Source: Cyanothece sp. UBA12306
Lineage (GTDB): Bacteria > Cyanobacteriota > Cyanobacteriia > Cyanobacteriales > Microcystaceae
Assembly (NCBI GenBank): GCA_003448685.1
Contig: DLXW01000135.1
Location: forward strand, 4,549 to 12,848
DNA: 8,300 nt
Direction of reading: 5' to 3'
The notes below the pieces were generated by a model, which was given only the letters and a program-made list of their open reading frames with translations, made no database searches and had not been told where the DNA came from. The number at the start of each line of letters is the position of its first letter. Positions within the stretch are counted from its first letter, which is position 1. The translations under genes and the position numbers were made by a program. Of this stretch, positions 1-6,810 are shown one piece after another.

Positions 1-998
1 TATTCATAGCCTACAGGTTTCCATTGTAAACGGCCAGCGACCCATCCTAAAAACATTAAAGCTTGGGCTGGATTGCCTTTTTCATAATCAATGGTCACGC
101 GGTCAATTTCCATGACATCATTGCGACGTTCAGGAGGATCAAAAGCGGCTGCGGTTAACTCTTGCCATGCCCCTAAACGGGCCCAGTTTAAATCAGCTAG
201 AGATACATTATCTGCTAACATTTGGGCAATGCGGGATAAATCTTCTTCGGGATTACTAAAGATGCTAGAGTCAATAATTAGGATATCTCCTTGAGATTCC
301 AGACGCTTGAAGAGGCCATATTCAGATTCAGGGTCTGCTTTCCACCAAACAAAAGTGGGTAACTCGCTAATGGTTAATTCTGAAATAATCCCGCCAATTC
401 TCTCTAAAGCTTCTGCGGTTCCTCGCAAGGTGATATATTCGCAACAAACCAGGGTATGCTGACTGCGTTTGTTGATGGGACAATAGGCAGAAACTTGGGC
501 CTTAACTCCCGTATCTTCGCCAACGGTAGGACAGAGGGTGATGATCCGACAGGGGTTAGCTGAGGCAATGGTATCGGCAATCCCTGAACCCTCTAAATCG
601 GGAGTATACTGTTGGGAAGCCCGTTGCTGCACATCACTTAATTTTCCTTCAGCTTTGGCTGTCTCAAGTTCTTGCTTTAATTTGTCGAGCAAGGCTTCAT
701 CAGATTTGCCCGTCACCTCCAGTTCGTAGGCTTTCTGAGCCGATTTAATGGCAGCAACGGTACGGGGACCGGCGATGCCATCTACGGGGCCTGTATAGAA
801 GCCTAGGGTAGCTAATAGATGTTGTGTAGGTTCGGGTTCATAGACAACAAAGGTAAAGGTGGTAGCACGAGTGGCGGCCATGCCATCTTCATTATCGCTG
901 TAACTTTGCCAAATATTTTGCAGTTCGGCATCAATGACATCGATAGAGACATCTTTGGGGGTCTGCAAAGAAACCAGAGGGGGAGTTTGGGTAGTCAT
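1..998 (-). CDS. opcA: OpcA, glucose-6-phosphate dehydrogenase assembly/activator protein (C-terminus beyond window)
   Basis: OpcA is the cyanobacterial and actinobacterial factor that activates or helps assemble glucose-6-phosphate dehydrogenase, and so acts on the product of the gene just upstream. The frame is open from the ATG at 998 to the left edge (332 codons); the rest of the C-terminal domain is missing. The protein starts MTTQTPPLVSLQTPKDVS. Residues about 14-53 and from about 130 onward match my recollection of OpcA, with cues such as NPCRIITLCP (148-157), ISELPTFVWWKADPES and the later LADLNWARL. Residues about 58-108 (ATLGFYTGPVDGIAGPRT) look like a peptidoglycan-binding-type three-helix repeat sitting inside the N-terminal part. 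I believe this is common in cyanobacterial OpcA but did not check. It follows zwf by 47 bp on the same strand, with no terminator between, so co-transcription is likely. No good Shine-Dalgarno is seen before the ATG. Confidence 0.93.
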   Translation of the reverse strand, partial: MTTQTPPLVSLQTPKDVSIDVIDAELQNIWQSYSDNEDGMAATRATTFTFVVYEPEPTQHLLATLGFYTGPVDGIAGPRTVAAIKSAQKAYELEVTGKSDEALLDKLKQELETAKAEGKLSDVQQRASQQYTPDLEGSGIADTIASANPCRIITLCPTVGEDTGVKAQVSAYCPINKRSQHTLVCCEYITLRGTAEALERIGGIISELTISELPTFVWWKADPESEYGLFKRLESQGDILIIDSSIFSNPEEDLSRIAQMLADNVSLADLNWARLGAWQELTAAAFDPPERRNDVMEIDRVTIDYEKGNPAQALMFLGWVAGRLQWKPVGYE

Positions 999-1045
999 AG
1001 GGGTTATTTGCTTACATTCAACAATTAATCACTGTTTCCTTGAAA

Positions 1046-2575
1046 TTACAATCGTCGCCAACGGCGGCCATCGCGGTTTAATAAGAATTCAGCTTCTGCG
1101 GGTTCCCAGGTTCCAGCTTCGTATTGGGGAACGGTAGTGGGGTCAGAGGCCCCATCCCAAGCTGATAAAACAGGGGTGACAACGCGCCAAGCTTCTTCTA
1201 CTTCGTCAGCGCGAGTAAAGAGGGTTTGATCTCCTAACATGGTATCGAGGAGGAGACGGTGATAAGCATCAGATGTGGCCATACCAAAGGAAGAACCATA
1301 GCTAAAGTCCATCTCGACGGTACGGGTTCTTAGTTCTGACCCTGGCATTTTGGCTTCAAAGCGCAGGGCAATACCTTCGTTGGGTTGAATCCGCATACTC
1401 AAAGTATTAGCATTGGTTTGATGGGCAACGGAGTCGAAAATGAGTAGGGGAACTTCTTTGAATTGAATGGCAATTTCTGTAACTTTTTTCGGTAAACGTT
1501 TTCCTGTCCTGAGATAGAATGGAACTCCTTTCCAACGCCAATTATCAATCATTAATTTCATGGCGACGTAGGTAGGGGTGGTAGAATCGGGGTTAACTCC
1601 TGGTTCTTCCCGATATCCCGAAACAGGCTTACCTTTCATCCATCCTGCTTTATATTGTCCCCGAACGGCTGATTTTTCTAGGTTATGAATGTCTGCAAGG
1701 TGGGTTGCTTGCAAGACTTTAACTTTTTCGTTGCGGATGCTATCAGCGTTGAGGGCGTTGGGGGCCTCCATCGCAGTTAGACAAAATAGCTGCATTAGGT
1801 GGTTTTGCAGCATATCCCGTAGGGCCCCAGAGGTTTCGTAGTAACCGGCCCTGTCTTCTACTCCAACGGTTTCAGCCACAGTAATCTGCACATTATCGAC
1901 AAATTGCCGATTCCACAAAGGCTCAAAAATAGCGTTAGCAAAGCGGAAAACCAAGAGGTTTTGAACAGTTTCTTTCCCTAGATAATGGTCGATGCGATAG
2001 ACTTGTTCTTCTTTGCAAACATTTTGTACAATGCGGTTAAGAACTTGGGCCGAACTTAAGTCTTTACCAAAGGGTTTTTCGATGACGATGCGGTGTTTGA
2101 TCGGGTCACTCAACATCCCAGCGGCCCCCAGTTGTTTGATACCAGGAGGGAAGAATTTGGGACCGACGGAGAGATAAAAGACTCGGTTGCCTCTAGTTCC
2201 TCGCTGACCATCGATTTCTTCGAGAAAGGCCTTTAATTTTTGATAGCTTTCGGGTTCATCCATGTTTCCAGAACAATAGAATAACCCTTGGGCAAAGTCT
2301 TTCCAGATTTCTTCATTGCCGATGCCATCGGAAAATTCTTCAATTCCCTGGCGCATCTGTTCCCGAAAATAATCATGGCTCCAATCTCGACGGGCAACCC
2401 CTACAATAGTTAATTCTGGGGGTAGTCGCCGTTCTAGTTTCATTTTATAAACGGCTGGCACAAGTTTTCTTTGAGTAAGATCACCAGAAGCCCCAAAAAT
2501 GACGAGAATTAAGGGTTCTGGGGTTCTTTCTTGGCGTAGTCCTACGCGAAAGGGATTTTCTAACAGCGTTACCAT
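1046..2575 (-). CDS. zwf: Glucose-6-phosphate 1-dehydrogenase
   Basis: Oxidises glucose-6-phosphate to 6-phosphogluconolactone with NADP+, the committed step of the oxidative pentose phosphate pathway and the main source of NADPH in the dark; cytosolic. The 509-aa length fits the family. Visible motifs: the Rossmann nucleotide loop GASGDL (28-33), EKPFG (166-170), the substrate site RIDHYLGKE (194-202), and QNH (257-259) with the presumed catalytic His259. Only three cysteines are present (101, 187, 265); Cys187 lies seven residues before the substrate motif. Cyanobacterial G6PDH is known to be thiol-regulated, but I cannot say which residues act here. The frame stays open upstream for about 40 codons without ATG or GTG, so the ATG at 2575 is the sensible start. 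An AAGGAG lies 14 nt upstream, too far for a standard Shine-Dalgarno. opcA follows at 47 bp. A heptamer repeat array lies about 100 bp upstream. Confidence 0.98.
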   Translation of the reverse strand: MVTLLENPFRVGLRQERTPEPLILVIFGASGDLTQRKLVPAVYKMKLERRLPPELTIVGVARRDWSHDYFREQMRQGIEEFSDGIGNEEIWKDFAQGLFYCSGNMDEPESYQKLKAFLEEIDGQRGTRGNRVFYLSVGPKFFPPGIKQLGAAGMLSDPIKHRIVIEKPFGKDLSSAQVLNRIVQNVCKEEQVYRIDHYLGKETVQNLLVFRFANAIFEPLWNRQFVDNVQITVAETVGVEDRAGYYETSGALRDMLQNHLMQLFCLTAMEAPNALNADSIRNEKVKVLQATHLADIHNLEKSAVRGQYKAGWMKGKPVSGYREEPGVNPDSTTPTYVAMKLMIDNWRWKGVPFYLRTGKRLPKKVTEIAIQFKEVPLLIFDSVAHQTNANTLSMRIQPNEGIALRFEAKMPGSELRTRTVEMDFSYGSSFGMATSDAYHRLLLDTMLGDQTLFTRADEVEEAWRVVTPVLSAWDGASDPTTVPQYEAGTWEPAEAEFLLNRDGRRWRRL

Positions 2576-2675
2576 AGAATTTTCACAGGCTCCTTCAATA
2601 GTCTTCAGTGTAGCGACAACTTCTTTGACCCTAGGGAACTTATCACAGAAAATTAAGCTTTGGTCATTGTATAGC

Positions 2676-2712
2676 AGAAGTTAGAAGTCAGAATTCTCCA
2701 AGTCAGAAGTTA
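2676..2712. repeat. Degenerate heptanucleotide tandem repeat (STRR-like, AGTCAGA family)
   Basis: Successive 7-mers read AGAAGTT, AGAAGTC, AGAATTC, TCCAAGT, CAGAAGT. AGTCAGA occurs exactly at 2686-2692 and 2701-2707. Short tandemly repeated heptamers are a known cyanobacterial repeat class. The array lies 101 bp upstream of the zwf start and shares its unit with the array upstream of fbp (7861-7881). Confidence 0.65.
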
Positions 2713-2914
2713 AATTCGCTTTGTATCTAGGTTTGAGGAAAAATGACTGTCCTAAACTATACTTCAATTGTTATATCAAGGATTACAAAAATTCTGTTAA
2801 ACATCCAAACTAATAGAGACATTAGGTAGTGTAAATTTGAGGCTAAAAATTTAATAGTTCAATAAGATTTGGTATTTTCTTTTTTTTATAGCACTACAAA
2901 AAATAGTTAGGATA

Positions 2915-2920
2915 TATACT
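2915..2920 (+). promoter_or_regulatory. Candidate -10 element for the EamA transporter gene
   Basis: TATACT, 35 bp before the ATG at 2956, matches a sigma-70-type -10 well and would give a leader of about 30 nt. No convincing -35 hexamer is present at 16-18 bp upstream, and the region is AT-rich, so chance occurrence is possible. Confidence 0.3.
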
Positions 2921-2955
2921 TTGTTTAAGCAATAAATTTTGTTGAGATTGACTAA

Positions 2956-3906
2956 ATGAGTGATCAACTGAAATTGTCAAGGTCTAAATTCATCTTGGAT
3001 GAGGTCAAGCTCTGTTATTTGGCGGTATTAGCGGCTTTATTTATCACAGCCTTAAGCCCGATCTTATTCCGAATCAGTGAAAATTTTCTTAGTTCCAGTG
3101 CTACTATTTTTAACCGCTTTTGGATTGCCACTGTAATTCTGAGTTTTTGGAAAGGGTTGTTATTTCTGAAACGGCGATCGCTTGAAAACTCCCCTCCCCT
3201 CAAACTTTTTGATGATCTTCATAGCCTTATATTATTGCTCATCTTAGCCATAGTTTTTGTGATTTTCCAATTACTATGGATTTGGTCTGTGACTCTAACT
3301 AGCATTGCTAACTCAGAAGTTATGCACAGTCTCACCCCAGTATTTACTACTTTGGTCGGATGGAGCTTATTTGGTCAAAAATTTGATCGCCAATTTCTGA
3401 TGGGTGTGGCGATCGCAATTATGGGTTCTATCGCTCTTGCTGTCAATGATTTCTCAATCACTCTCGATAAACTGACAGGTGATGGACTTGCTTTACTTTC
3501 AGCTTGTTTGTGGGGTGCAAATTTACTGATTCTTGAACAATTGCAAACTCGGCTTAATATTGTGGTGATCACGATTTTGGAATGTCTGCTAGGAGCTCTT
3601 TTTATCTTACCTGCTCTGTTGCTAACTGGTGGCCAACTCTTTCCCCATTCTCAAGGAGGATGGCTAACTGTAATTAGTCTAGGTCTGACCGTAATTTTCG
3701 CACAGACTTTGATAGCTTATAGTCTCAAAAGGTTATCTTCAGGATTAGTTGCTACCATCCTCCTGATTAATCCCATCCTTGCTGCCATTTTTGCTGCGAT
3801 AATCTTTTCCGAAACCTTAAACTTGTTGAACTCCATAGGATTGTTGATTATATTAGGGGGCATCTACTTAACAACATTAAGCAAATACGGCATTAAGACT
3901 CAATAA
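2956..3906 (+). CDS. DMT-superfamily (EamA) membrane transporter
   Basis: Predicted inner-membrane carrier of the drug/metabolite transporter superfamily; members export or exchange amino acids, metabolites or drugs. The 316-aa length fits the two-repeat, ten-helix EamA fold. The first repeat covers about residues 18-165 and the second about 173-310. Hydrophobic helices are clear at about 19-40, 55-70, 89-112, 122-140, 147-163, 175-193, 203-224, 235-255, 261-283 and 290-308. The paired features LTPVFTTLVGWSLFG (126-140) and LINPILAAIFAAIIFSETL (270-288) are the equivalent end-of-repeat helices, each with a helix-breaking Pro and, in the second, a following Glu. No signal peptide is needed. 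It stands alone on the plus strand, and its stop overlaps the end of the convergent dehydrogenase gene by 7 bp. No strong Shine-Dalgarno is visible. Two HIP1 octamers lie inside the gene. The substrate is unknown; an amino or hydroxy acid linked to its neighbours is inference. Confidence 0.9.
   Translation: MSDQLKLSRSKFILDEVKLCYLAVLAALFITALSPILFRISENFLSSSATIFNRFWIATVILSFWKGLLFLKRRSLENSPPLKLFDDLHSLILLLILAIVFVIFQLLWIWSVTLTSIANSEVMHSLTPVFTTLVGWSLFGQKFDRQFLMGVAIAIMGSIALAVNDFSITLDKLTGDGLALLSACLWGANLLILEQLQTRLNIVVITILECLLGALFILPALLLTGGQLFPHSQGGWLTVISLGLTVIFAQTLIAYSLKRLSSGLVATILLINPILAAIFAAIIFSETLNLLNSIGLLIILGGIYLTTLSKYGIKTQ
3174..3181. repeat. HIP1 palindrome
   Basis: Exact GCGATCGC, the highly iterated palindrome of many cyanobacterial genomes, here inside the EamA transporter gene. 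Confidence 0.85.
3409..3416. repeat. HIP1 palindrome
   Basis: Second exact GCGATCGC, also inside the transporter gene, 235 bp from the first. Confidence 0.85.
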
Positions 3907-4841
3907 CCGAGATTTCGGTCAATTGCATAGTCCAAAGGTTTTCCCGAACGACTGCAATTAATCGTATCAATAATAACACTCGCTATCTCATCAGGCTGAC
4001 CTGGAGCAGCGATATGGGGAGTAATAATAATGCGCGGATGAGACCAAAAAGGATGATCTCTAGGCAAAGGTTCGGTATGGAATACATCCAAACAAGCACC
4101 TATAATTTGACCTGAATCTAACCCATTTAACAAATCTGCTTCTACCAAATGCTTACCGCGACCAACATTAATGAGATAAGCACCTGGGGGTAAAGCGGAA
4201 AATGTTTCATGGCATAGAATACCCTCAGTTTGGGGTGTTAGTGGCAACAAACAGACAAGCACCTGGCATTTACTCAGAAAAACCTGGAATTGTTCCTGTC
4301 CGTGGAAGCACTCCACTCCAGCAATTGCTTTGGGTGTTCGACTCCATCCCCGCACGGGAAACCTCATAGCTGCAAGATGTTGAGCAACCCTTGAACCGAA
4401 TACCCCTAATCCCAAAATTCCCACTGTCAAACTGCTTGCATCCAGTGCTGGTAGGTATTTCCAGCGTTGTGATCGCTGCCATGCTTGATACTCAATAAAT
4501 CGCCTTTGAAACAACAAAACAGCTAGAGTAACGTACTCTACCATTTGCCCTGTTTTGCTTTGAGAGAACAGACGCACAATTGGGATGCCATCAGGTAAAT
4601 CTGGGTCTGCTAAAATCTTATCTACACTAGCTCCTAAAGATATAATCAGCTTAAGATGGGGAAATCTTAGCATTACTCCCAGTGGCGGCCACCATGCCAA
4701 CACTATCTCAATCTCTTCAGGATTCCCGCATTCTGGCCAGACTCGCAAATCTAGATTAGGCTGCTTTTTCTTGAGTTGGGTGATGAATGTATTGAACCAG
4801 GTATCTGTTGGCTCTATTTCTGCAAGAATTAGTACTGCCAT
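3900..4841 (-). CDS. D-2-hydroxyacid dehydrogenase, GhrA-like (glyoxylate/hydroxypyruvate reductase A family)
   Basis: NAD(P)H-dependent reduction of a 2-oxo acid to a D-2-hydroxy acid; cytosolic. The 313-aa length nearly equals E. coli GhrA (312 aa), and the fit extends over most of the chain, including the family-type C-terminus (here DRNLGY). The central nucleotide fold carries GLGVFG (144-149) followed by WSRT (166-169), where an Arg two residues after the strand is consistent with NADPH preference. Catalytic residues are in place: Arg228 (NVGRG), Glu257 (TEPLP) and His276 (PHIAA). The gene starts inside the end of the aminotransferase gene (13-bp overlap) behind a GAGGA at 9-nt spacing, so translation of the pair is probably coupled. 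Its end overlaps the convergent transporter gene by 7 bp. Glyoxylate or hydroxypyruvate is the family default; with an aminotransferase partner another 2-oxo acid is equally possible. Confidence 0.92.
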   Translation of the reverse strand: MAVLILAEIEPTDTWFNTFITQLKKKQPNLDLRVWPECGNPEEIEIVLAWWPPLGVMLRFPHLKLIISLGASVDKILADPDLPDGIPIVRLFSQSKTGQMVEYVTLAVLLFQRRFIEYQAWQRSQRWKYLPALDASSLTVGILGLGVFGSRVAQHLAAMRFPVRGWSRTPKAIAGVECFHGQEQFQVFLSKCQVLVCLLPLTPQTEGILCHETFSALPPGAYLINVGRGKHLVEADLLNGLDSGQIIGACLDVFHTEPLPRDHPFWSHPRIIITPHIAAPGQPDEIASVIIDTINCSRSGKPLDYAIDRNLGY

Positions 4842-6040
4842 TGTTCAAGTTCCTCTACAACAGCTATTATTTCTTCCCGTCGACCTAGGGCGCTTAAACG
4901 CAAATACCCTTCTCCACTCGAACCAAAGACGCAACCTGGAACACCCACAATACCAGTTGAATAGAGCATTTTTTCAAAGAACTCCCAAGAGGATAAACCT
5001 TGAGGTGCTTTTAGCCAAAGAAAAGGACTGTCAATACCACCAAAGCAATGTAACCCAGTCTTTTGCAAGGCTTTCCTCAGTAAGCAAGCATTTTGCAAGT
5101 AATAATTTATTACCTGCTGACATTCTTTTTGCCCTTGTTGAGATAATACCGCGATCGCTCCGTGTTGAGCTACATTAGCAGTCCCCCAAAACTTGATGGC
5201 ATTTCGGGTTCGCCAAAGCTGATTTAATTCTCCTGGTACTGTATTCTTAATGGTTAGGGCTTCAGGAATAACACACCAACCCACCCTCAACCCCGTAAAA
5301 TTGGCCATTTTGGAGAAACTGCCAATTTCAATGGCACATTCCGTAGCCCCTTCAATTTCGTATATACTTTGGGGTATCTCCGCAGTCGTAATAAATTGAC
5401 TGTAAACTGCATCAAAAATAATGACAGCATGGTGGTTTCTTGCATAGTCCACAAAACCTTGGAGTTGTTTACGGGTGGCAACACTTCCTGTGGGATTATT
5501 AGGAAAGCATAGATAAATCAGATCTACTTTTTCCTCTGGTTGATTTGGTACAAAATTATTTTCTTCACCACAGGGTAAATCTACCAATGTACGACCTGCG
5601 AGTAAAGTTCCTTCTACAAAAGAGGGATAAGCTGGGTTTGGCACTGCTACCTTATTATTGATAGCAAATAGGTCTTGAATATTGACTGAAACTGATTGAG
5701 CGCCATCGCTGATAAAAATTTCTTCTGGGGCTAATTTAAGGCCCATTTTTTTTTGGTAATAGTTAGTGGAAATTGCTTGTCTTAGGGTTAGATTTCCATT
5801 AATATCCTCATAACCTGTATAAGTTTGGAGCTTACCTAAACGATTAGCTGCATCCATCAAAGCTTGAACAACTATTGGCGGCAAAGGTTGGGTGGTATCG
5901 CCAAAAGCCATCATCAATATTTTCTGTTGGGGATGGATAGATTTATAGGCTTCTACTCTCCCCCATACTCGCTTAAAAACAATTTCGGAGTAGGTTTTCT
6001 CTCCAGTTAACTGGCTGAGGTTTAAGTTTTTACTAGCCAT
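4829..6040 (-). CDS. PLP-dependent class I/II aminotransferase, LL-diaminopimelate aminotransferase (DapL)-like
   Basis: Fold-type I transaminase moving an amino group between an amino acid and a 2-oxo acid; cytosolic. The 403-aa length and many segments follow DapL: FGDTTQPLPP (46-55), IFISDG (108-113), NIQDLF (120-125), YLCFPNNPTGSVATR (176-190), FDAVY (209-213), the PLP lysine in SFSK (Lys244), SSWEFF (350-355), and GEGYLRLSALG (376-386) with the presumed carboxylate-binding Arg381. Sites that I recall as substrate-contacting in DapL differ: the usual lysine-containing stretch after SDG reads AQSV (114-117), and the GYG/EQGY glycine region reads GYEDINGN (76-83). A specificity other than diaminopimelate is therefore likely, and I withhold the dapL symbol. 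It is the first gene of a two-gene unit with the dehydrogenase. The ATG at 6040 has no clear Shine-Dalgarno. One HIP1 site lies inside. Confidence 0.9.
   Translation of the reverse strand: MASKNLNLSQLTGEKTYSEIVFKRVWGRVEAYKSIHPQQKILMMAFGDTTQPLPPIVVQALMDAANRLGKLQTYTGYEDINGNLTLRQAISTNYYQKKMGLKLAPEEIFISDGAQSVSVNIQDLFAINNKVAVPNPAYPSFVEGTLLAGRTLVDLPCGEENNFVPNQPEEKVDLIYLCFPNNPTGSVATRKQLQGFVDYARNHHAVIIFDAVYSQFITTAEIPQSIYEIEGATECAIEIGSFSKMANFTGLRVGWCVIPEALTIKNTVPGELNQLWRTRNAIKFWGTANVAQHGAIAVLSQQGQKECQQVINYYLQNACLLRKALQKTGLHCFGGIDSPFLWLKAPQGLSSWEFFEKMLYSTGIVGVPGCVFGSSGEGYLRLSALGRREEIIAVVEELEQWQY
4851..4855 (-). promoter_or_regulatory. Shine-Dalgarno for the GhrA-like dehydrogenase, inside the aminotransferase gene
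   Basis: The minus strand reads GAGGA with a 9-nt spacer before the ATG at 4841. It lies within the last codons of the aminotransferase gene, supports this start, and suggests translational coupling of the overlapping pair. Confidence 0.6.
5151..5158. repeat. HIP1 palindrome
   Basis: Third exact GCGATCGC, in the 3' part of the aminotransferase gene. No exact copy was seen in opcA, zwf, the SET gene, fbp or the Uma2-like fragment. Confidence 0.85.
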
Positions 6041-6143
6041 TTGATAGGAATTAGTAAGAGTTGAATTACAATCATTTTGCTTAATTGTTCAGATCTTAGG
6101 TTTATCTACATTGAAAAGAAGGTAGAGATTAGAGGGGCGTTCA

Positions 6144-6276
6144 ACAATTGACAATGACCTCTCCCTTCAAGGGAGAGGATTGGAAAAGCGGAAATTTCTT
6201 GTCTTTTTTCCCATTAAAATGGGAGGTTTTAAACCGAATGAATAAATTGTCAATTGTCAATTGTCAATTATCCATT
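6144..6276. repeat. Palindrome-rich intergenic repeat unit with inverted heptamer ends (MITE-like)
   Basis: A 12-bp inverted pair, ACAATTGACAAT at 6144-6155 and ATTGTCAATTGT at 6246-6257, bounds about 90 bp. Inside are three perfect short palindromes: 6158-6178 (10-bp arms around one C), 6209-6224 (TCCCATT/AATGGGA, 2-bp loop) and 6225-6235 (GGTTT-T-AAACC). The right arm continues as a tandem heptamer array: GTCAATT at 6249-6255, 6256-6262 and 6263-6269, then ATCCATT. No transposase is present. The layout resembles non-autonomous or REP-like cyanobacterial repeats. None of the hairpins is followed by a U-run long enough to make a convincing intrinsic terminator. The array holds the stop codon of the SET gene. 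Confidence 0.6.
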
Positions 6277-6776
6277 GATAATGCACCCTCTGACTCAATT
6301 TTTAGTTTTTGCTGTATATACTCGGACAGCTTATATTTTGTCAAAATATTTAGGGGTAAATGGGCTGCTCCTTGAATAGTTCCCAAACAATTCTCACTTT
6401 GACAAATACAATCAAATCCTTGAGCCATAGACCATTCTGTTGATGGATAAAAGAAGGTTAATTCTTCTCCGATTTCTATTGTCCTTAGAGCCATCACAAC
6501 TTGATTGTTAGGATCAAAGAAAACATTAGGATCACAGCTATGATTGATATATTGCAAAAATTCAGGTTCAAGCATAATATGCTGGTTATCACTAATCTGG
6601 ACAGTTAAATAATTGGGACGATCAAGAATTTCTTTAGCTCCAAAATTACTGATAATTTGTCCAGCATAAAACTTAGTAGTGGCATTTAGGGATTTACTGT
6701 GAGTAATTGAACATTCCCAAATTTCAGCAAAGGGTGATACAGCATATTTTTTCGTGATTGTTTCCTTGGTCTGCAC
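6264..6776 (-). CDS. SET-domain protein-lysine methyltransferase-like protein
   Basis: SET-domain proteins move a methyl group from S-adenosylmethionine to protein lysines; the target in bacteria is generally unknown. Numbering from the GTG start (170 aa): NHSCDPN at 78-84 (the SAM-binding, pseudoknot-forming motif), GEELTFFYPSTEW at 103-115 with the presumed catalytic Tyr110, and a post-SET cysteine cluster CICQSENC (Cys123, 125, 130), probably zinc-binding if paired with the motif Cys80. Start choice: the frame extends to an ATG at 6851 (195 aa), but that start overlaps fbp by 41 bp. The GTG at 6776 has GGAG at 8-nt spacing and begins just before the domain, so I prefer it. The gene follows the fbp stop by 34 bp on the same strand and is probably co-transcribed with it. 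Its last residues (LSMDN) and TGA are encoded by the heptamer repeat, suggesting that the original C-terminus was replaced or altered. Confidence 0.85.
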   Translation of the reverse strand: MQTKETITKKYAVSPFAEIWECSITHSKSLNATTKFYAGQIISNFGAKEILDRPNYLTVQISDNQHIMLEPEFLQYINHSCDPNVFFDPNNQVVMALRTIEIGEELTFFYPSTEWSMAQGFDCICQSENCLGTIQGAAHLPLNILTKYKLSEYIQQKLKIESEGALSMDN

Positions 6777-6784
6777 GCTTAATA

Positions 6785-6790
6785 CTCCTA
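6785..6790 (-). promoter_or_regulatory. Shine-Dalgarno favouring a GTG start for the SET-domain gene
   Basis: The minus strand reads TAGGAG, with the GGAG core 8 nt before the in-frame GTG at 6776. The alternative ATG at 6851 lies inside fbp. This site decides the preferred start. Confidence 0.55.
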
Positions 6791-6810
6791 GCAAACAATG
6801 TTTTTTTGGG

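Larger units (their letters stand above)
2576..2955. other. AT-rich divergent intergenic region between zwf and the EamA transporter gene
   Basis: This 380-bp region must hold the promoters of both zwf (leftward) and the transporter gene (rightward). It contains the heptamer array at 2676-2712 and a TATACT candidate -10 at 2915-2920. I see no GTA-N8-TAC NtcA box, no intrinsic terminator, no RNA gene and no convincing open frame. A TACACT about 40 nt before the zwf ATG could be a -10 element, but it lacks a matching -35. Confidence 0.6.

Noticed and set aside
999..1045. Separate promoter or terminator between zwf and opcA
   Set aside because: The 47-bp gap shows no stem with a U-run and no convincing -35/-10 pair, so a shared transcript is the simpler reading.
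2676..2712. Attachment site or insertion-sequence end
   Set aside because: There is no transposase or integrase in the window and no matching inverted end or target duplication; the 7-bp periodicity explains the repeat.
4585..5178. 197-codon open frame on the plus strand, antisense to the dehydrogenase/aminotransferase junction
   Set aside because: It lies wholly opposite two well-matched genes, its translation shows no recognisable domain, and it looks like a codon-bias shadow.
6054..6069. NtcA-like GTA...TAC site upstream of the aminotransferase
   Set aside because: The spacing is N10, not the required N8, and no well-placed -10 follows.
6158..6178. Perfect palindrome as an intrinsic terminator for the SET gene or the aminotransferase region
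   Set aside because: No T-run follows on either strand, so it is better read as part of the repeat unit.
6249..6276. CRISPR array
   Set aside because: The units are 7 bp in direct tandem with no spacers, and no cas gene is present.
6148..6375. 75-codon plus-strand frame containing LSIVNCQLSIDN
   Set aside because: The recognisable part is only a translation of the GTCAATT repeat array, and the rest is antisense to the SET gene.
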